7,491 nucleotides of DNA from Tepidisphaeraceae bacterium (lineage in GTDB: Bacteria; Planctomycetota; Phycisphaerae; Tepidisphaerales; Tepidisphaeraceae): contig JANWHF010000067.1 in the NCBI GenBank assembly GCA_025450555.1, forward strand, positions 1 through 7,491, read 5' to 3'. Under the pieces are notes generated by a model, which saw only the letters and a program-made list of their open reading frames with translations, was not told where the DNA came from and did no database searches. The position numbers and the translations under genes are program-made. How positions within the stretch are numbered: position 1 is the first letter of the stretch; every line of letters starts with the position of its first letter. Positions 1 through 6,094 of this stretch are shown here, piece after piece.

Positions 1-1652
1 AACGCTCGATTCCGCCCGAGCAGGCGCCGGCTGAAATTGAACGGCTTTCTGCTGCGCTCACCCAGGCCAATGAAGATCTCGCGCGGCTTCGCGACCGTGT
101 GACCGCCGAAGTGGGCAAGGAAATCGGTGCTATTTTCGATTTTCACATTGGGGTTTTGCGCGACCAATCGGTCATCAAGCAGATCCGCCAGGAGATCACG
201 TCCAACTCTGTCACCGCTGAATACGCCACCAGCGTGGTGATGCGCAGGTACGCCAACACGCTCCTGCAGCTGAATGACAAATATCTTTCGGACCGCGTCA
301 AGGATGTTTACGACATCGAAAAGCGGCTACTTCGCCTGCTCATCGGCCAGAAGCACGAGGATTTGCTCCACCTGAGCCGAGATGTGGTGGTGATCGCCCA
401 CGATCTTCTTCCTTCGCAAACCGCCGCTCTCAATCGTCAGCATGTGAAGGGATTTGCCACCGACGTCGGCGGCCGAACGAGCCATACGGCAATCGTTGCC
501 CGCGCCATGGGAATTCCCGCCGTCGTCGGCCTGGGCAATATCACATCAGAAGTCAGCGGCGGCGATACGGTCATCATCGACGGTGCGCGCGGCGTGGTCA
601 TCGTCAATCCCGATCGCGAGCAGCTTGAAGAACACCAGGAGGCCGGGCGCAAATTCGATCTGATGGAAACCGAGTTGCGACAGCTCGCGCCGCTGTCGGC
701 TCAGACGCGCGATGGCCATCAGGTCAGCCTCCTGGCCAATATCGAATTCCCCGAAGACATCGACGACAGCCTGCTCTTTGGCGGCGAGGGAATTGGCTTG
801 TATCGCACCGAATTTCTCTACCTCGCCTCGGAGAAAGAGCCGAGTGAGGAGGACCATTACAGCGCCTACGCCGATGCCCTTCGCCGACTCGAGGGTCGGC
901 CGCTGGTCATCCGAACGCTCGACCTTGGAGCCGACAAATACACGCAAGCCAAGGCCCAGAATCCCGAGCGAAATCCATTTCTCGGCGACCGATCGATCCG
1001 CATGTGCCTGCACGATATCCCGATGTTCAAACGCCAGCTTCGGGCCATCATGCGGGCCAGCACGCTGGGCGATGTGCGCGTCATGTTCCCCATGATCTGC
1101 ACGCTGCTTGAACTTCGGCAGGCCAAGATGGTCCTCAACGACGTAATGGAAGAGCTGGAGGATGAAGGGATCAATTTCCGGCGCGATATTCCCGTCGGCA
1201 TGATGGTCGAAGTGCCGTCCGCGGCCCTGATGGCCGGGCAATTTGCCAAGGAGGTCAATTTTTTCTCCATCGGTACCAACGACCTCATCCAATATACCCT
1301 GGCGGTGGATCGAACGAACGAAAAAGTGGCTGGCCTGTTCTGCCCGGCTCATCCGGCGGTCCTGGCGCTGGTTCGCGACGTGATCCGGGCCGGGCGGCGC
1401 AACGGAATTAGCGTGAGCATCTGTGGTGAAATGGCAGGCGACCCCCTGTACACTCTATTACTGTTGGGCCTCGAGTTGAACATCTTCTCGATGAATGCCC
1501 CGGACCTGCCGGAGGTCAAGAAAATTATCCGGTCAACGACGATGGAACATGCCCGCCTGGTGGCGCGGCGCGTCATGAGTTTTGAAAGCGAACGACAGGT
1601 GATGCACTTCCTGCGCGAAGAAACGCGGAAGATCATCCCAGAAGTTTTTTAG
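1..1652 (+). CDS. ptsI: Phosphoenolpyruvate-protein phosphotransferase (PTS enzyme I), 5' end cut off by window
   Basis: Cytosolic enzyme I of the phosphotransferase system; it takes phosphate from PEP onto a histidine and passes it to HPr. The reading frame is open from base 3, giving 549 visible residues against about 575 for the family. The GTG at 99 is therefore internal, and homologous residues (RSIPPEQ...EIERL) precede it. Numbering from base 3, the phosphohistidine motif GGRTSHTAIVARAMGIPAVVG-like segment puts the active His at residue 161 (bases 483-485), which matches E. coli H189 with an offset of 28. That offset also fits Arg268 in LYRTEFLY, Arg304 in RTLDLGADK and Cys474 in SICGEMAGDP (bases 1422-1424). 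The PEP-utiliser signature GTNDLIQYTLAVDR lies at about 424-437. All catalytic residues are present, so the enzyme looks active. HPr is expected just upstream, by inference. The stop at 1650-1652 sits at the base of a hairpin. A nitrogen-type GAF domain cannot be ruled out beyond the window edge, but the missing length leaves no reason to expect one. Confidence 0.97.
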   Translation, partial: RSIPPEQAPAEIERLSAALTQANEDLARLRDRVTAEVGKEIGAIFDFHIGVLRDQSVIKQIRQEITSNSVTAEYATSVVMRRYANTLLQLNDKYLSDRVKDVYDIEKRLLRLLIGQKHEDLLHLSRDVVVIAHDLLPSQTAALNRQHVKGFATDVGGRTSHTAIVARAMGIPAVVGLGNITSEVSGGDTVIIDGARGVVIVNPDREQLEEHQEAGRKFDLMETELRQLAPLSAQTRDGHQVSLLANIEFPEDIDDSLLFGGEGIGLYRTEFLYLASEKEPSEEDHYSAYADALRRLEGRPLVIRTLDLGADKYTQAKAQNPERNPFLGDRSIRMCLHDIPMFKRQLRAIMRASTLGDVRVMFPMICTLLELRQAKMVLNDVMEELEDEGINFRRDIPVGMMVEVPSAALMAGQFAKEVNFFSIGTNDLIQYTLAVDRTNEKVAGLFCPAHPAVLALVRDVIRAGRRNGISVSICGEMAGDPLYTLLLLGLELNIFSMNAPDLPEVKKIIRSTTMEHARLVARRVMSFESERQVMHFLREETRKIIPEVF

Positions 1653-1680
1653 GTCTGCCGACTCGGTAGTCGGCAGATCT
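1651..1680 (+). promoter_or_regulatory. Strong hairpin at the ptsI stop codon
   Basis: TCTGCCGACT (1654-1663) and AGTCGGCAGA (1668-1677) pair perfectly around a CGGT loop. The stem extends to 13 pairs (1651-1663 with 1668-1680) with one G-T wobble and takes in the last two bases of the TAG stop. No run of T follows it on the plus strand; the only T6 tract (1645-1650) lies before the stem. It is therefore a poor intrinsic terminator in either direction. Plausible roles are 3'-end protection of ptsI mRNA, an RNase processing border between ptsI and rne, or partial termination. The structure is certain; its function is inferred. Confidence 0.6.
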
Positions 1681-1724
1681 TGGAGAAAGGTTTTCGGTTG
1701 TCGGATTCCAATTGGGCTTTAGCC

Positions 1725-1748
1725 GGGGCCAACCGATTTTTGGCCGCC
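1725..1748 (+). promoter_or_regulatory. Second hairpin in the rne leader region
   Basis: GGGGCCAA (1725-1732) can pair with TTGGCC plus CC (1740-1745, 1747-1748) with one bulged G at 1746 and a seven-base loop. It lies between the ptsI stop hairpin and the leader ORF, so the transcript ahead of rne would be structured. It could be a site for RNase E autoregulation, as the structured 5' untranslated region is in E. coli, but that is only an analogy. The rest of 1681-1800 shows no gene and no convincing sigma-70 promoter. Confidence 0.3.
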
Positions 1749-1805
1749 CCGCGCGTTCGCCCGAAGGTCCGGCACCGGCTTCCACACATTTCACCCCTAT
1801 TTATC

Positions 1806-1813
1806 AAGGAGGT
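1806..1813 (+). promoter_or_regulatory. Perfect Shine-Dalgarno sequence of the leader ORF
   Basis: AAGGAGGT is an eight-base match to the anti-Shine-Dalgarno end of 16S rRNA and stands seven bases before the ATG at 1821. It is the strongest ribosome binding site in the plus-strand block. It is about 100 bases from the rne start and in a different frame (an in-frame TAA at 1895-1897 closes the rne frame upstream), so it cannot serve rne directly. Confidence 0.75.
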
Positions 1814-1820
1814 TCCAGGG

Positions 1821-1931
1821 ATGCGGCTTGGACGCCGGGACGTGCCATTTGAAGCATATATGCTCATTGGCTTACCCCGTGCTCAAAGCCCCGATAACCT
1901 GAACCGCGCGCAATGGCAAAGGAAATGCTGA
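1821..1931 (+). CDS. Putative 36-residue leader peptide overlapping the start of rne
   Basis: A short ORF begins with ATG seven bases after a perfect Shine-Dalgarno sequence and runs 36 codons (MRLGRRDVPF...AQWQRKC) to TGA at 1929-1931. It overlaps the rne start at 1913 by 19 bases, and its stop falls two bases after the second possible rne start at 1925-1927 (ATGCTGA). The peptide resembles no family I know; it is basic, with no signal peptide or membrane segment. The rne gene has no Shine-Dalgarno of its own, so ribosomes finishing the leader are well placed to restart on rne. I infer a translational-coupling leader whose translation sets RNase E output. The frame is also open upstream to 1680, but no ribosome site supports an earlier start. 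The alternative is that the Shine-Dalgarno match is fortuitous and rne is translated without one. Confidence 0.5.
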   Translation: MRLGRRDVPFEAYMLIGLPRAQSPDNLNRAQWQRKC

Positions 1932-4594
1932 TTAACGTCTCCGAAGGCGAAGAATGCCGAATCGCTCTTCTGGAAGGCGGCAAGCTCGAAGAGCTTTATA
2001 TGGAGCGAACCAGCTCCACTTCACACGTCAACAATATTTACAAAGGCCGCGTGATCAACGTCGAGCCGTCCATCCAGGCGGCCTTCGTCGATTTTGGCCT
2101 GGGGCGCAACGGATTTCTGCACATCTCCGACCTCATGCCGACCTATTTCGGCCGGCGCGGAGAGGAAATCCAGGAATCGGTCGGGCGAAAAATGGCCCGT
2201 CGCGATCGCCCGCCCATCCAGCGATGTCTGCGGCGCGGCGACGAAATCGTCGTGCAGGTCATCAAGGAAGGCATCGGCACCAAGGGGCCGACCCTCAGCA
2301 CCTACCTGTCCATCCCCGGCAAAATCCTGGTGATGATGCCCGGCATGGTCAGCAAGGGCGTGAGCCGCAAGATCGAGGATGATGAAGAGCGCCGCCGCCT
2401 GCGGCAGATCCTTGACGCTCTCGATCCGCCTGAAGATATCGGCTTTATCCTGCGCACCGCCGGCGTTGGAAAATCCAAGGCCGAGATTGAGCGCGATCTC
2501 AAATACCTGCTCCGCCTCTGGCAGACCATCGAAAAGAAGCGTGACTCCGGCCCCGGCCCGATGGAGCTTTACACCGAGGGCGATCTGGTCACCCGCACCG
2601 TCCGCGATGTCTTCACGACCGACGTGGACAAGCTCGTGGTGGACAACAAGGAAGTGGCCAAGCGCATCCGCGAAGTGGTGAAGCTTTCGAGCCCGCGCAC
2701 GCGCAACCGCGTCGAGCTGTATGAAGATCCGCTCCCGCTTTTCCACAAGTACGGCATCGAAAAAGAAATCGAGCAGATGTACAGCCGGCACGTTCCGCTG
2801 CCCAGCGGCGGGTCGCTGGTGATCGACTCGACCGAGGCGATCGTCGCGATCGACGTCAACAGCGGCAAATTCCGCGATCACAACGATGCCGAAACCACCG
2901 CCTTCCGCACCGACATGGAAGCGGCCGATGAAATCTGCCGGCAGCTTCGCCTCCGCGATCTGGGCGGCGTAATCATCTGCGACTTTATCGACCTGCGCTT
3001 CGAGCGGCATCGCCGCGAGCTCGAGCATCGCCTGCACGAGAATCTCAAGAACGACCGCGCCAAGACCAAAGTCCTTCGCATGAGCCAGTTCGGCATCATC
3101 GAGATGACCCGCCAGCGCATGCGGCCCTCGCTCAAGCGCAGCGTCTATTTCGATTGCCCGCATTGCAAGGGCGCGGGGCTGGTCAAGACGCCCGAGAGCA
3201 TGAGCCTCGATGTGATGCGCCGCCTGGCGATCGCGGTCAACGACCAGCGCGTCGTGCGCGTGGAGATGGCCGTCAGCCCCGAAGTCTCCTCCTATCTTCA
3301 AAACCGCAAGCGCCAGCAGCTTGCGGCAATCGAACAGGAAAACGACAAGCGAATCCTCATCCGCGCCGACCAGACGCTGGGTCTCGATGAGATGAAGCTG
3401 GACCTGTATGACAATCGCGATGGGCTGGTCGTGGTCGAGCAGCTTGCTGCTGCTTTGGCGCATCATCCGCATACGACGCAGATCAACGTGCGCCAGCCGC
3501 AGCAGCCTCAGCGCGGAGGCCGAGGCGGACGCGACGATCGCCGACCGCAGCATCAACAGGGCCGCGATCGGCAGCGGCAGCCGGTCGAGGAGTTTGAGGA
3601 CGAAGAGGCGATGGAGAGCCGCGCCGAGGAATTCGAGGACGAATTGAGCGAAATGGAGGCTCCGCGCCCGGCGCCGCCTCAGCAGCAGCGGGGCCAGCAA
3701 CAGCGCGGGCAACCGCAACATCGCCCTGATCGGGAGAGCGAAGAGGGAACTGGCGCTCGGCAACATGCCAACCAGAATGGCGGCAACCAAAATGGCCAGA
3801 ATCGTGACGATGAAGGCGAGGGCGGTGGTCGTCGAAGGCGCCGTCGCAGGCGCGGCCGGCGCGGACGTGGAAGAGGCGGCCAACAGGGCCAAGGCCAGCC
3901 GATGGCCCAAGGCAACTTCGATCAGCAAAAGCAGCCGCCATTTTCAGAGGAATCGGCTCCGCCTGATTTCGATCTGGAGATCGGCGAAGCGCCTGCCGAG
4001 ATCACCGATGATGAGTCGATGTCGCGGCGCCCACCGTCGGACCAATCGGAAATCGAGCGCCTCGAAGTGGGCGAGGTGATCGAGGAAGAGCCAGTTTCTA
4101 TCGACGAGCGCGACGCGATGTTCGCGACGGAGGAGTCGGACGAAGCTCGGTCGATCGAAGAGCCCGCCGCCGAAGCACCGCCTGAATCGACCCCCGAAGC
4201 AGAAGTTCCAGCCGAGCCTGCGCGCAAAAGCCGCCGGGGCAGGGGCGGTCGCTCGCGAAAGGCCAAGGCGCCCGCAGCGGCTGCGGAACCATCGGCTGAA
4301 GCTCCGCAATCGACGGAAGAAGAGGCCGAAAAGCCTTCTAAAGGCCCGCGCCGACGTGGCCGCCGAGGCGGCAGGGGGCGCAAAAAATCTTCGGCTAATG
4401 GCCAGCAGACCGAGACTTCAAAAGCTGCCGCATCGACTCAAGCAGCGAGTGATGCGACCCCTGAATTGAAGCCCACGAACGTTCGCACCGGTGCAGATAA
4501 GCACCTGGCGGACGATGAGCCGGTCACCCACGAGCCGGTCCGTCGCCCGCGCCACTATCGGGATTTGGACCAGATTCCCGATGATTATGATTGA
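1913..4594 (+). CDS. rne: Ribonuclease E/G family endoribonuclease with long disordered C-terminal tail
   Basis: Endonuclease that starts mRNA decay and processes rRNA and tRNA precursors; 893 residues. The S1 domain spans about 35-135 (NIYKGRVINVEPS...AAFVDFG). The 5'-phosphate sensor pair is R181-T182 in RTAGVGKS (E. coli R169-T170). The catalytic Mg-binding aspartates are D314 (AIDVNSG) and D357 (CDFID), matching E. coli D303 and D346, and the zinc link is C415-P-H-C418 before GAG (E. coli C404/C407). After about residue 525 the protein is low complexity: Gln/Arg/Asn-rich and acidic stretches with Arg-Gly clusters at 640-656, 771-785 and 811-825, ending in an acidic Tyr/Asp tail. This resembles degradosome scaffold tails in composition only. 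ATG 1913 is chosen because MAKEMLINVSEGEE aligns with the E. coli start MKRMLIN; ATG 1925 is a possible alternative. Neither has a good ribosome site. An insertion of about 11 residues lies in the S1 domain. Its stop overlaps the next gene. Confidence 0.95.
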   Translation: MAKEMLINVSEGEECRIALLEGGKLEELYMERTSSTSHVNNIYKGRVINVEPSIQAAFVDFGLGRNGFLHISDLMPTYFGRRGEEIQESVGRKMARRDRPPIQRCLRRGDEIVVQVIKEGIGTKGPTLSTYLSIPGKILVMMPGMVSKGVSRKIEDDEERRRLRQILDALDPPEDIGFILRTAGVGKSKAEIERDLKYLLRLWQTIEKKRDSGPGPMELYTEGDLVTRTVRDVFTTDVDKLVVDNKEVAKRIREVVKLSSPRTRNRVELYEDPLPLFHKYGIEKEIEQMYSRHVPLPSGGSLVIDSTEAIVAIDVNSGKFRDHNDAETTAFRTDMEAADEICRQLRLRDLGGVIICDFIDLRFERHRRELEHRLHENLKNDRAKTKVLRMSQFGIIEMTRQRMRPSLKRSVYFDCPHCKGAGLVKTPESMSLDVMRRLAIAVNDQRVVRVEMAVSPEVSSYLQNRKRQQLAAIEQENDKRILIRADQTLGLDEMKLDLYDNRDGLVVVEQLAAALAHHPHTTQINVRQPQQPQRGGRGGRDDRRPQHQQGRDRQRQPVEEFEDEEAMESRAEEFEDELSEMEAPRPAPPQQQRGQQQRGQPQHRPDRESEEGTGARQHANQNGGNQNGQNRDDEGEGGGRRRRRRRRGRRGRGRGGQQGQGQPMAQGNFDQQKQPPFSEESAPPDFDLEIGEAPAEITDDESMSRRPPSDQSEIERLEVGEVIEEEPVSIDERDAMFATEESDEARSIEEPAAEAPPESTPEAEVPAEPARKSRRGRGGRSRKAKAPAAAAEPSAEAPQSTEEEAEKPSKGPRRRGRRGGRGRKKSSANGQQTETSKAAASTQAASDATPELKPTNVRTGADKHLADDEPVTHEPVRRPRHYRDLDQIPDDYD
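3830..3880 (+). other. Arg-rich cluster 1 in the RNase E tail (codes residues 640-656)
   Basis: Eight consecutive arginines followed by G-R-R-G-R-G-R-G-G, flanked by a Gln/Asn/Gly-rich stretch before and a Gln-rich one after. Such Arg-rich or RG-rich patches in RNase E tails typically bind RNA in studied species. The DNA is a GC-rich, slightly degenerate tract, not an exact tandem repeat. Confidence 0.7.
4223..4267 (+). other. Arg-rich cluster 2 in the RNase E tail (codes residues 771-785)
   Basis: Codes RKSRRGRGGRSRKAK, an isolated basic island after a long Glu/Pro/Ala-rich acidic region (about 680-770). The alternation of acidic and basic blocks suggests separate RNA-binding and protein-binding segments. 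That role is inferred from composition. Confidence 0.6.
4343..4387 (+). other. Arg-rich cluster 3 in the RNase E tail (codes residues 811-825)
   Basis: Codes GPRRRGRRGGRGRKK, again preceded by an acidic stretch (EAPQSTEEEAEK). It resembles clusters 1 and 2 in spacing of Arg and Gly, so the tail carries repeated RG-rich modules separated by acidic linkers. Probable RNA-binding patch. Confidence 0.6.
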
Positions 4595-4827
4595 TGGCAG
4601 ATGAATTAAATCGGTCGCGGCTCGATATCACCGATACCCGCGCGCCCGGCGCTGCGCAGGGGCGCCCATATCTGAGCGTCAACTTTGCCTGTTGCGGAGT
4701 CTATCAGCGGATCTACCGCTCGCCGGACGGCTCCTGCTATGCCGGCCGCTGCCCGCGCTGCGCTCGGCCGGTGAATTTCAAAGTCGGCCAGGGTGGAACG
4801 TCGGCTCGGTTCTTCACCGTTTCGTAG
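4594..4827 (+). CDS. Small cysteine-rich protein of unknown function, translationally coupled to rne
   Basis: A 77-residue protein whose ATG overlaps the rne stop by one base (TGATG), with no Shine-Dalgarno, so it is probably translated by ribosomes leaving rne. A TTG one codon earlier (4591) is possible but less likely. The first 25 residues are polar. The rest forms a compact block with C33-C34, C48 and C53-P-R-C56, followed by a Gly/Thr/Ser-rich GQGGTSARFF end. The CxxC plus CC pattern suggests a small zinc-ribbon-like fold, but no ligand set is proven. There is no signal peptide or membrane segment, so it is cytosolic. I do not recognise a named family. Placement directly after rne suggests a role with RNase E or RNA, by inference only. 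Its 3' end overlaps the end of uxaC on the other strand by 14 bases. Confidence 0.8.
   Translation: MADELNRSRLDITDTRAPGAAQGRPYLSVNFACCGVYQRIYRSPDGSCYAGRCPRCARPVNFKVGQGGTSARFFTVS
4814..4827. other. Tail-to-tail overlap of the two convergent gene blocks
   Basis: The stop of the small Cys protein (TAG, 4825-4827) lies inside the last codons of uxaC, whose TGA is at 4814-4816 on the minus strand. There is no spacer and no hairpin with a T tract on either strand nearby, so transcripts from both sides probably run into each other and form antisense 3' ends. Confidence 0.85.
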
Positions 4828-6067
4828 GTTCGACAAACCGCTCAAAATTATCTGAGAGATAGGCAGCCGCGGTTCGCGCCACCTGTTCCCGCGTCACCTT
4901 CCAGCCCGCGGCGGCGAGATCCTGGAACTTGTCGTTCATGACCTTGGCGATAATCCGCCGGCTGTGCTGCCATTTGTAGAGCAACTGGTCCAGAATGCGG
5001 GCGTCGCTGTGTTGCGGCACAAAGCTTTCTCCGAGCATTTCCATGCGCATTCGCGTCATTTCTTCGATGATGCTGGGATTGTTCATGAACCACCAGCAGC
5101 CGAAGATCATCAGGTTCGGCGATTTTCGCGCTGCCACCACCAGCTCGTGCTGATTCTCCCGCGAGAGCATCGTGCAGAGGAATTTGTTGTCCGGATTCTG
5201 GGCGCAGATGCGCTCGACGCTGGAGATGTCCGCATGCCCCAGTGAATCGCCAGCCATGCGTAGCTGCGGATTGGCCGCCCGGCGCACGCCGATCATCATC
5301 GCGAAAGGCAGGTTCCGCTCCCGCGCGATCGGCAGGATTGCCTCATTGAGCACGCGCGTCGTTGGCGAATCATCGGGATATCGCCAGGCTGGCGTCAGCG
5401 AAACCGCCATGTAGATCGCCTTCATCCGATCGAGCCATTCATTGAGGAATCGTCGCACCTGGGCCATCGTCGCGCCGTCCAGCGATGCCGAACATTTGTA
5501 GCCCATCTGGCTCAAGCTATCGGCCACGTTCGGCCATCCCAGCAGCAGTGGATCGATGCGAAGCACCGCGCGAAAGCGCCGATCAACATCGACACCCTTT
5601 AGCCAAACCTGGCGCTCAGCCGGATCAAACGGATCGTTGGTCATGACGATCGAGCGAACGTTCGCCAGCGTCATGATCCGATCCAGATAATCCTGCGACT
5701 TCTGCTGCGCAAAATACTCGCGAAAGCCTTTGAGATCGCGCGCGTTAACGTCCAATCCCAGGGCATTAAGAACGGTCAACACGCCCCGGCAGGCCTCGCT
5801 CAGCGGCGCGCGCTCGACGAACAGAGTCCGCCAGATGAAATCAGCCTGCGCGCTTTGCGACATCGACCAATATTGCTCGTAAGGCAATCGCGCGGCGCGG
5901 ATCGACTCGGCAATCAGGTAGTGATAGGTGAGTAGTTCGTCGATACCCCACAGCATCAAGCCGCCGAAGGCGGGCGGATACAGATGCGTGTGCAGATCGG
6001 TGACCGGCGTCGATTGCACGGCCTCCTGCACCCATTGTGAAATCTCGTTGGACGAAGCACTATTCAT
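4814..6067 (-). CDS. uxaC: Uronate isomerase (glucuronate/galacturonate isomerase), Bh0493-like
   Basis: Converts D-glucuronate to D-fructuronate and D-galacturonate to D-tagaturonate, an early step of hexuronate catabolism; cytosolic, amidohydrolase-superfamily barrel, 417 residues. This is shorter than E. coli UxaC (470) but close to the Bacillus halodurans enzyme Bh0493 (427). As I recall that enzyme, its metal ligands are H26, H28 and D355 and its active-site residues H49, Y50, R170 and R357. Every one falls at the same number here: TDLHTHL (H26, H28), TYHYLIAE (H49, Y50), LRIDPLL (R170) and QHSDARIL (D355, R357). The CWWF motif is at 324-327. All catalytic residues are intact. A GGAG ribosome site (complement of 6073-6076) stands five bases before the ATG. 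It follows the SGNH hydrolase gene by 27 bases, so it is probably the last gene of a minus-strand operon. No other uronate pathway gene is in the window. Confidence 0.93.
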   Translation of the reverse strand: MNSASSNEISQWVQEAVQSTPVTDLHTHLYPPAFGGLMLWGIDELLTYHYLIAESIRAARLPYEQYWSMSQSAQADFIWRTLFVERAPLSEACRGVLTVLNALGLDVNARDLKGFREYFAQQKSQDYLDRIMTLANVRSIVMTNDPFDPAERQVWLKGVDVDRRFRAVLRIDPLLLGWPNVADSLSQMGYKCSASLDGATMAQVRRFLNEWLDRMKAIYMAVSLTPAWRYPDDSPTTRVLNEAILPIARERNLPFAMMIGVRRAANPQLRMAGDSLGHADISSVERICAQNPDNKFLCTMLSRENQHELVVAARKSPNLMIFGCWWFMNNPSIIEEMTRMRMEMLGESFVPQHSDARILDQLLYKWQHSRRIIAKVMNDKFQDLAAAGWKVTREQVARTAAAYLSDNFERFVEPTKR

Positions 6068-6072
6068 CGTTG

Positions 6073-6076
6073 CTCC
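6073..6076 (-). promoter_or_regulatory. Ribosome binding site of uxaC
   Basis: GGAG on the minus strand, five bases before the uxaC ATG (6067-6065). It supports this start over internal Met codons and fits with the metal motif HxH falling at residues 26 and 28. Confidence 0.6.
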
Positions 6077-6094
6077 GGTGCTGTCGCGTTGCGC

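Noticed and set aside
546..1352. A 268-codon open frame on the minus strand opposite ptsI
   Set aside because: It is a shadow of the enzyme I gene; no recognisable motif and no plausible start signal.
99..1652. GTG at 99 as the start of ptsI
   Set aside because: The frame is open upstream to the window edge and the preceding residues match the enzyme I N-terminal region; starting at 99 would delete the swivelling-domain start.
1645..1652. T6 run just before the ptsI stop, followed by a hairpin, as a programmed frameshift site
   Set aside because: The TTTTTTA heptamer is not in the right phase for a -1 shift. A +1 shift would add only about 23 residues with no recognisable similarity, and enzyme I is complete at the normal stop.
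1651..1695. Intrinsic terminator after ptsI
   Set aside because: The stem is strong, but no T tract follows within the usual distance on either strand; the nearest TTTT is at 1691-1694, more than ten bases away.
1698..1803. A sigma-70-like promoter for rne (TTGTCG at 1698 or TATTTA at 1798)
   Set aside because: Neither box has a partner of acceptable match at normal spacing.
1853..1864. Twelve-base palindrome AGCATATATGCT inside the leader ORF
   Set aside because: Too short, with no second copy seen; chance occurrence or weak operator cannot be told apart.
1821..1931. Leader ORF as a misassembled N-terminal extension of RNase E
   Set aside because: RNase E aligns with its family from its own start at 1913, so no residues are missing and no frameshift is needed to explain the gene.
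2021..3928. A 635-codon open frame on the minus strand opposite rne
   Set aside because: It lies wholly antisense to a gene with clear catalytic motifs, is Ala/Leu/Asp/His-rich as expected from reading GC-biased codons backwards, and shows no domain or ribosome site.
3480..3930. GC-rich repetitive-looking DNA as a tandem repeat or CRISPR-like array
   Set aside because: The pattern comes from Arg, Gly and Gln codons in the disordered RNase E tail; there is no fixed repeat unit or spacer length.
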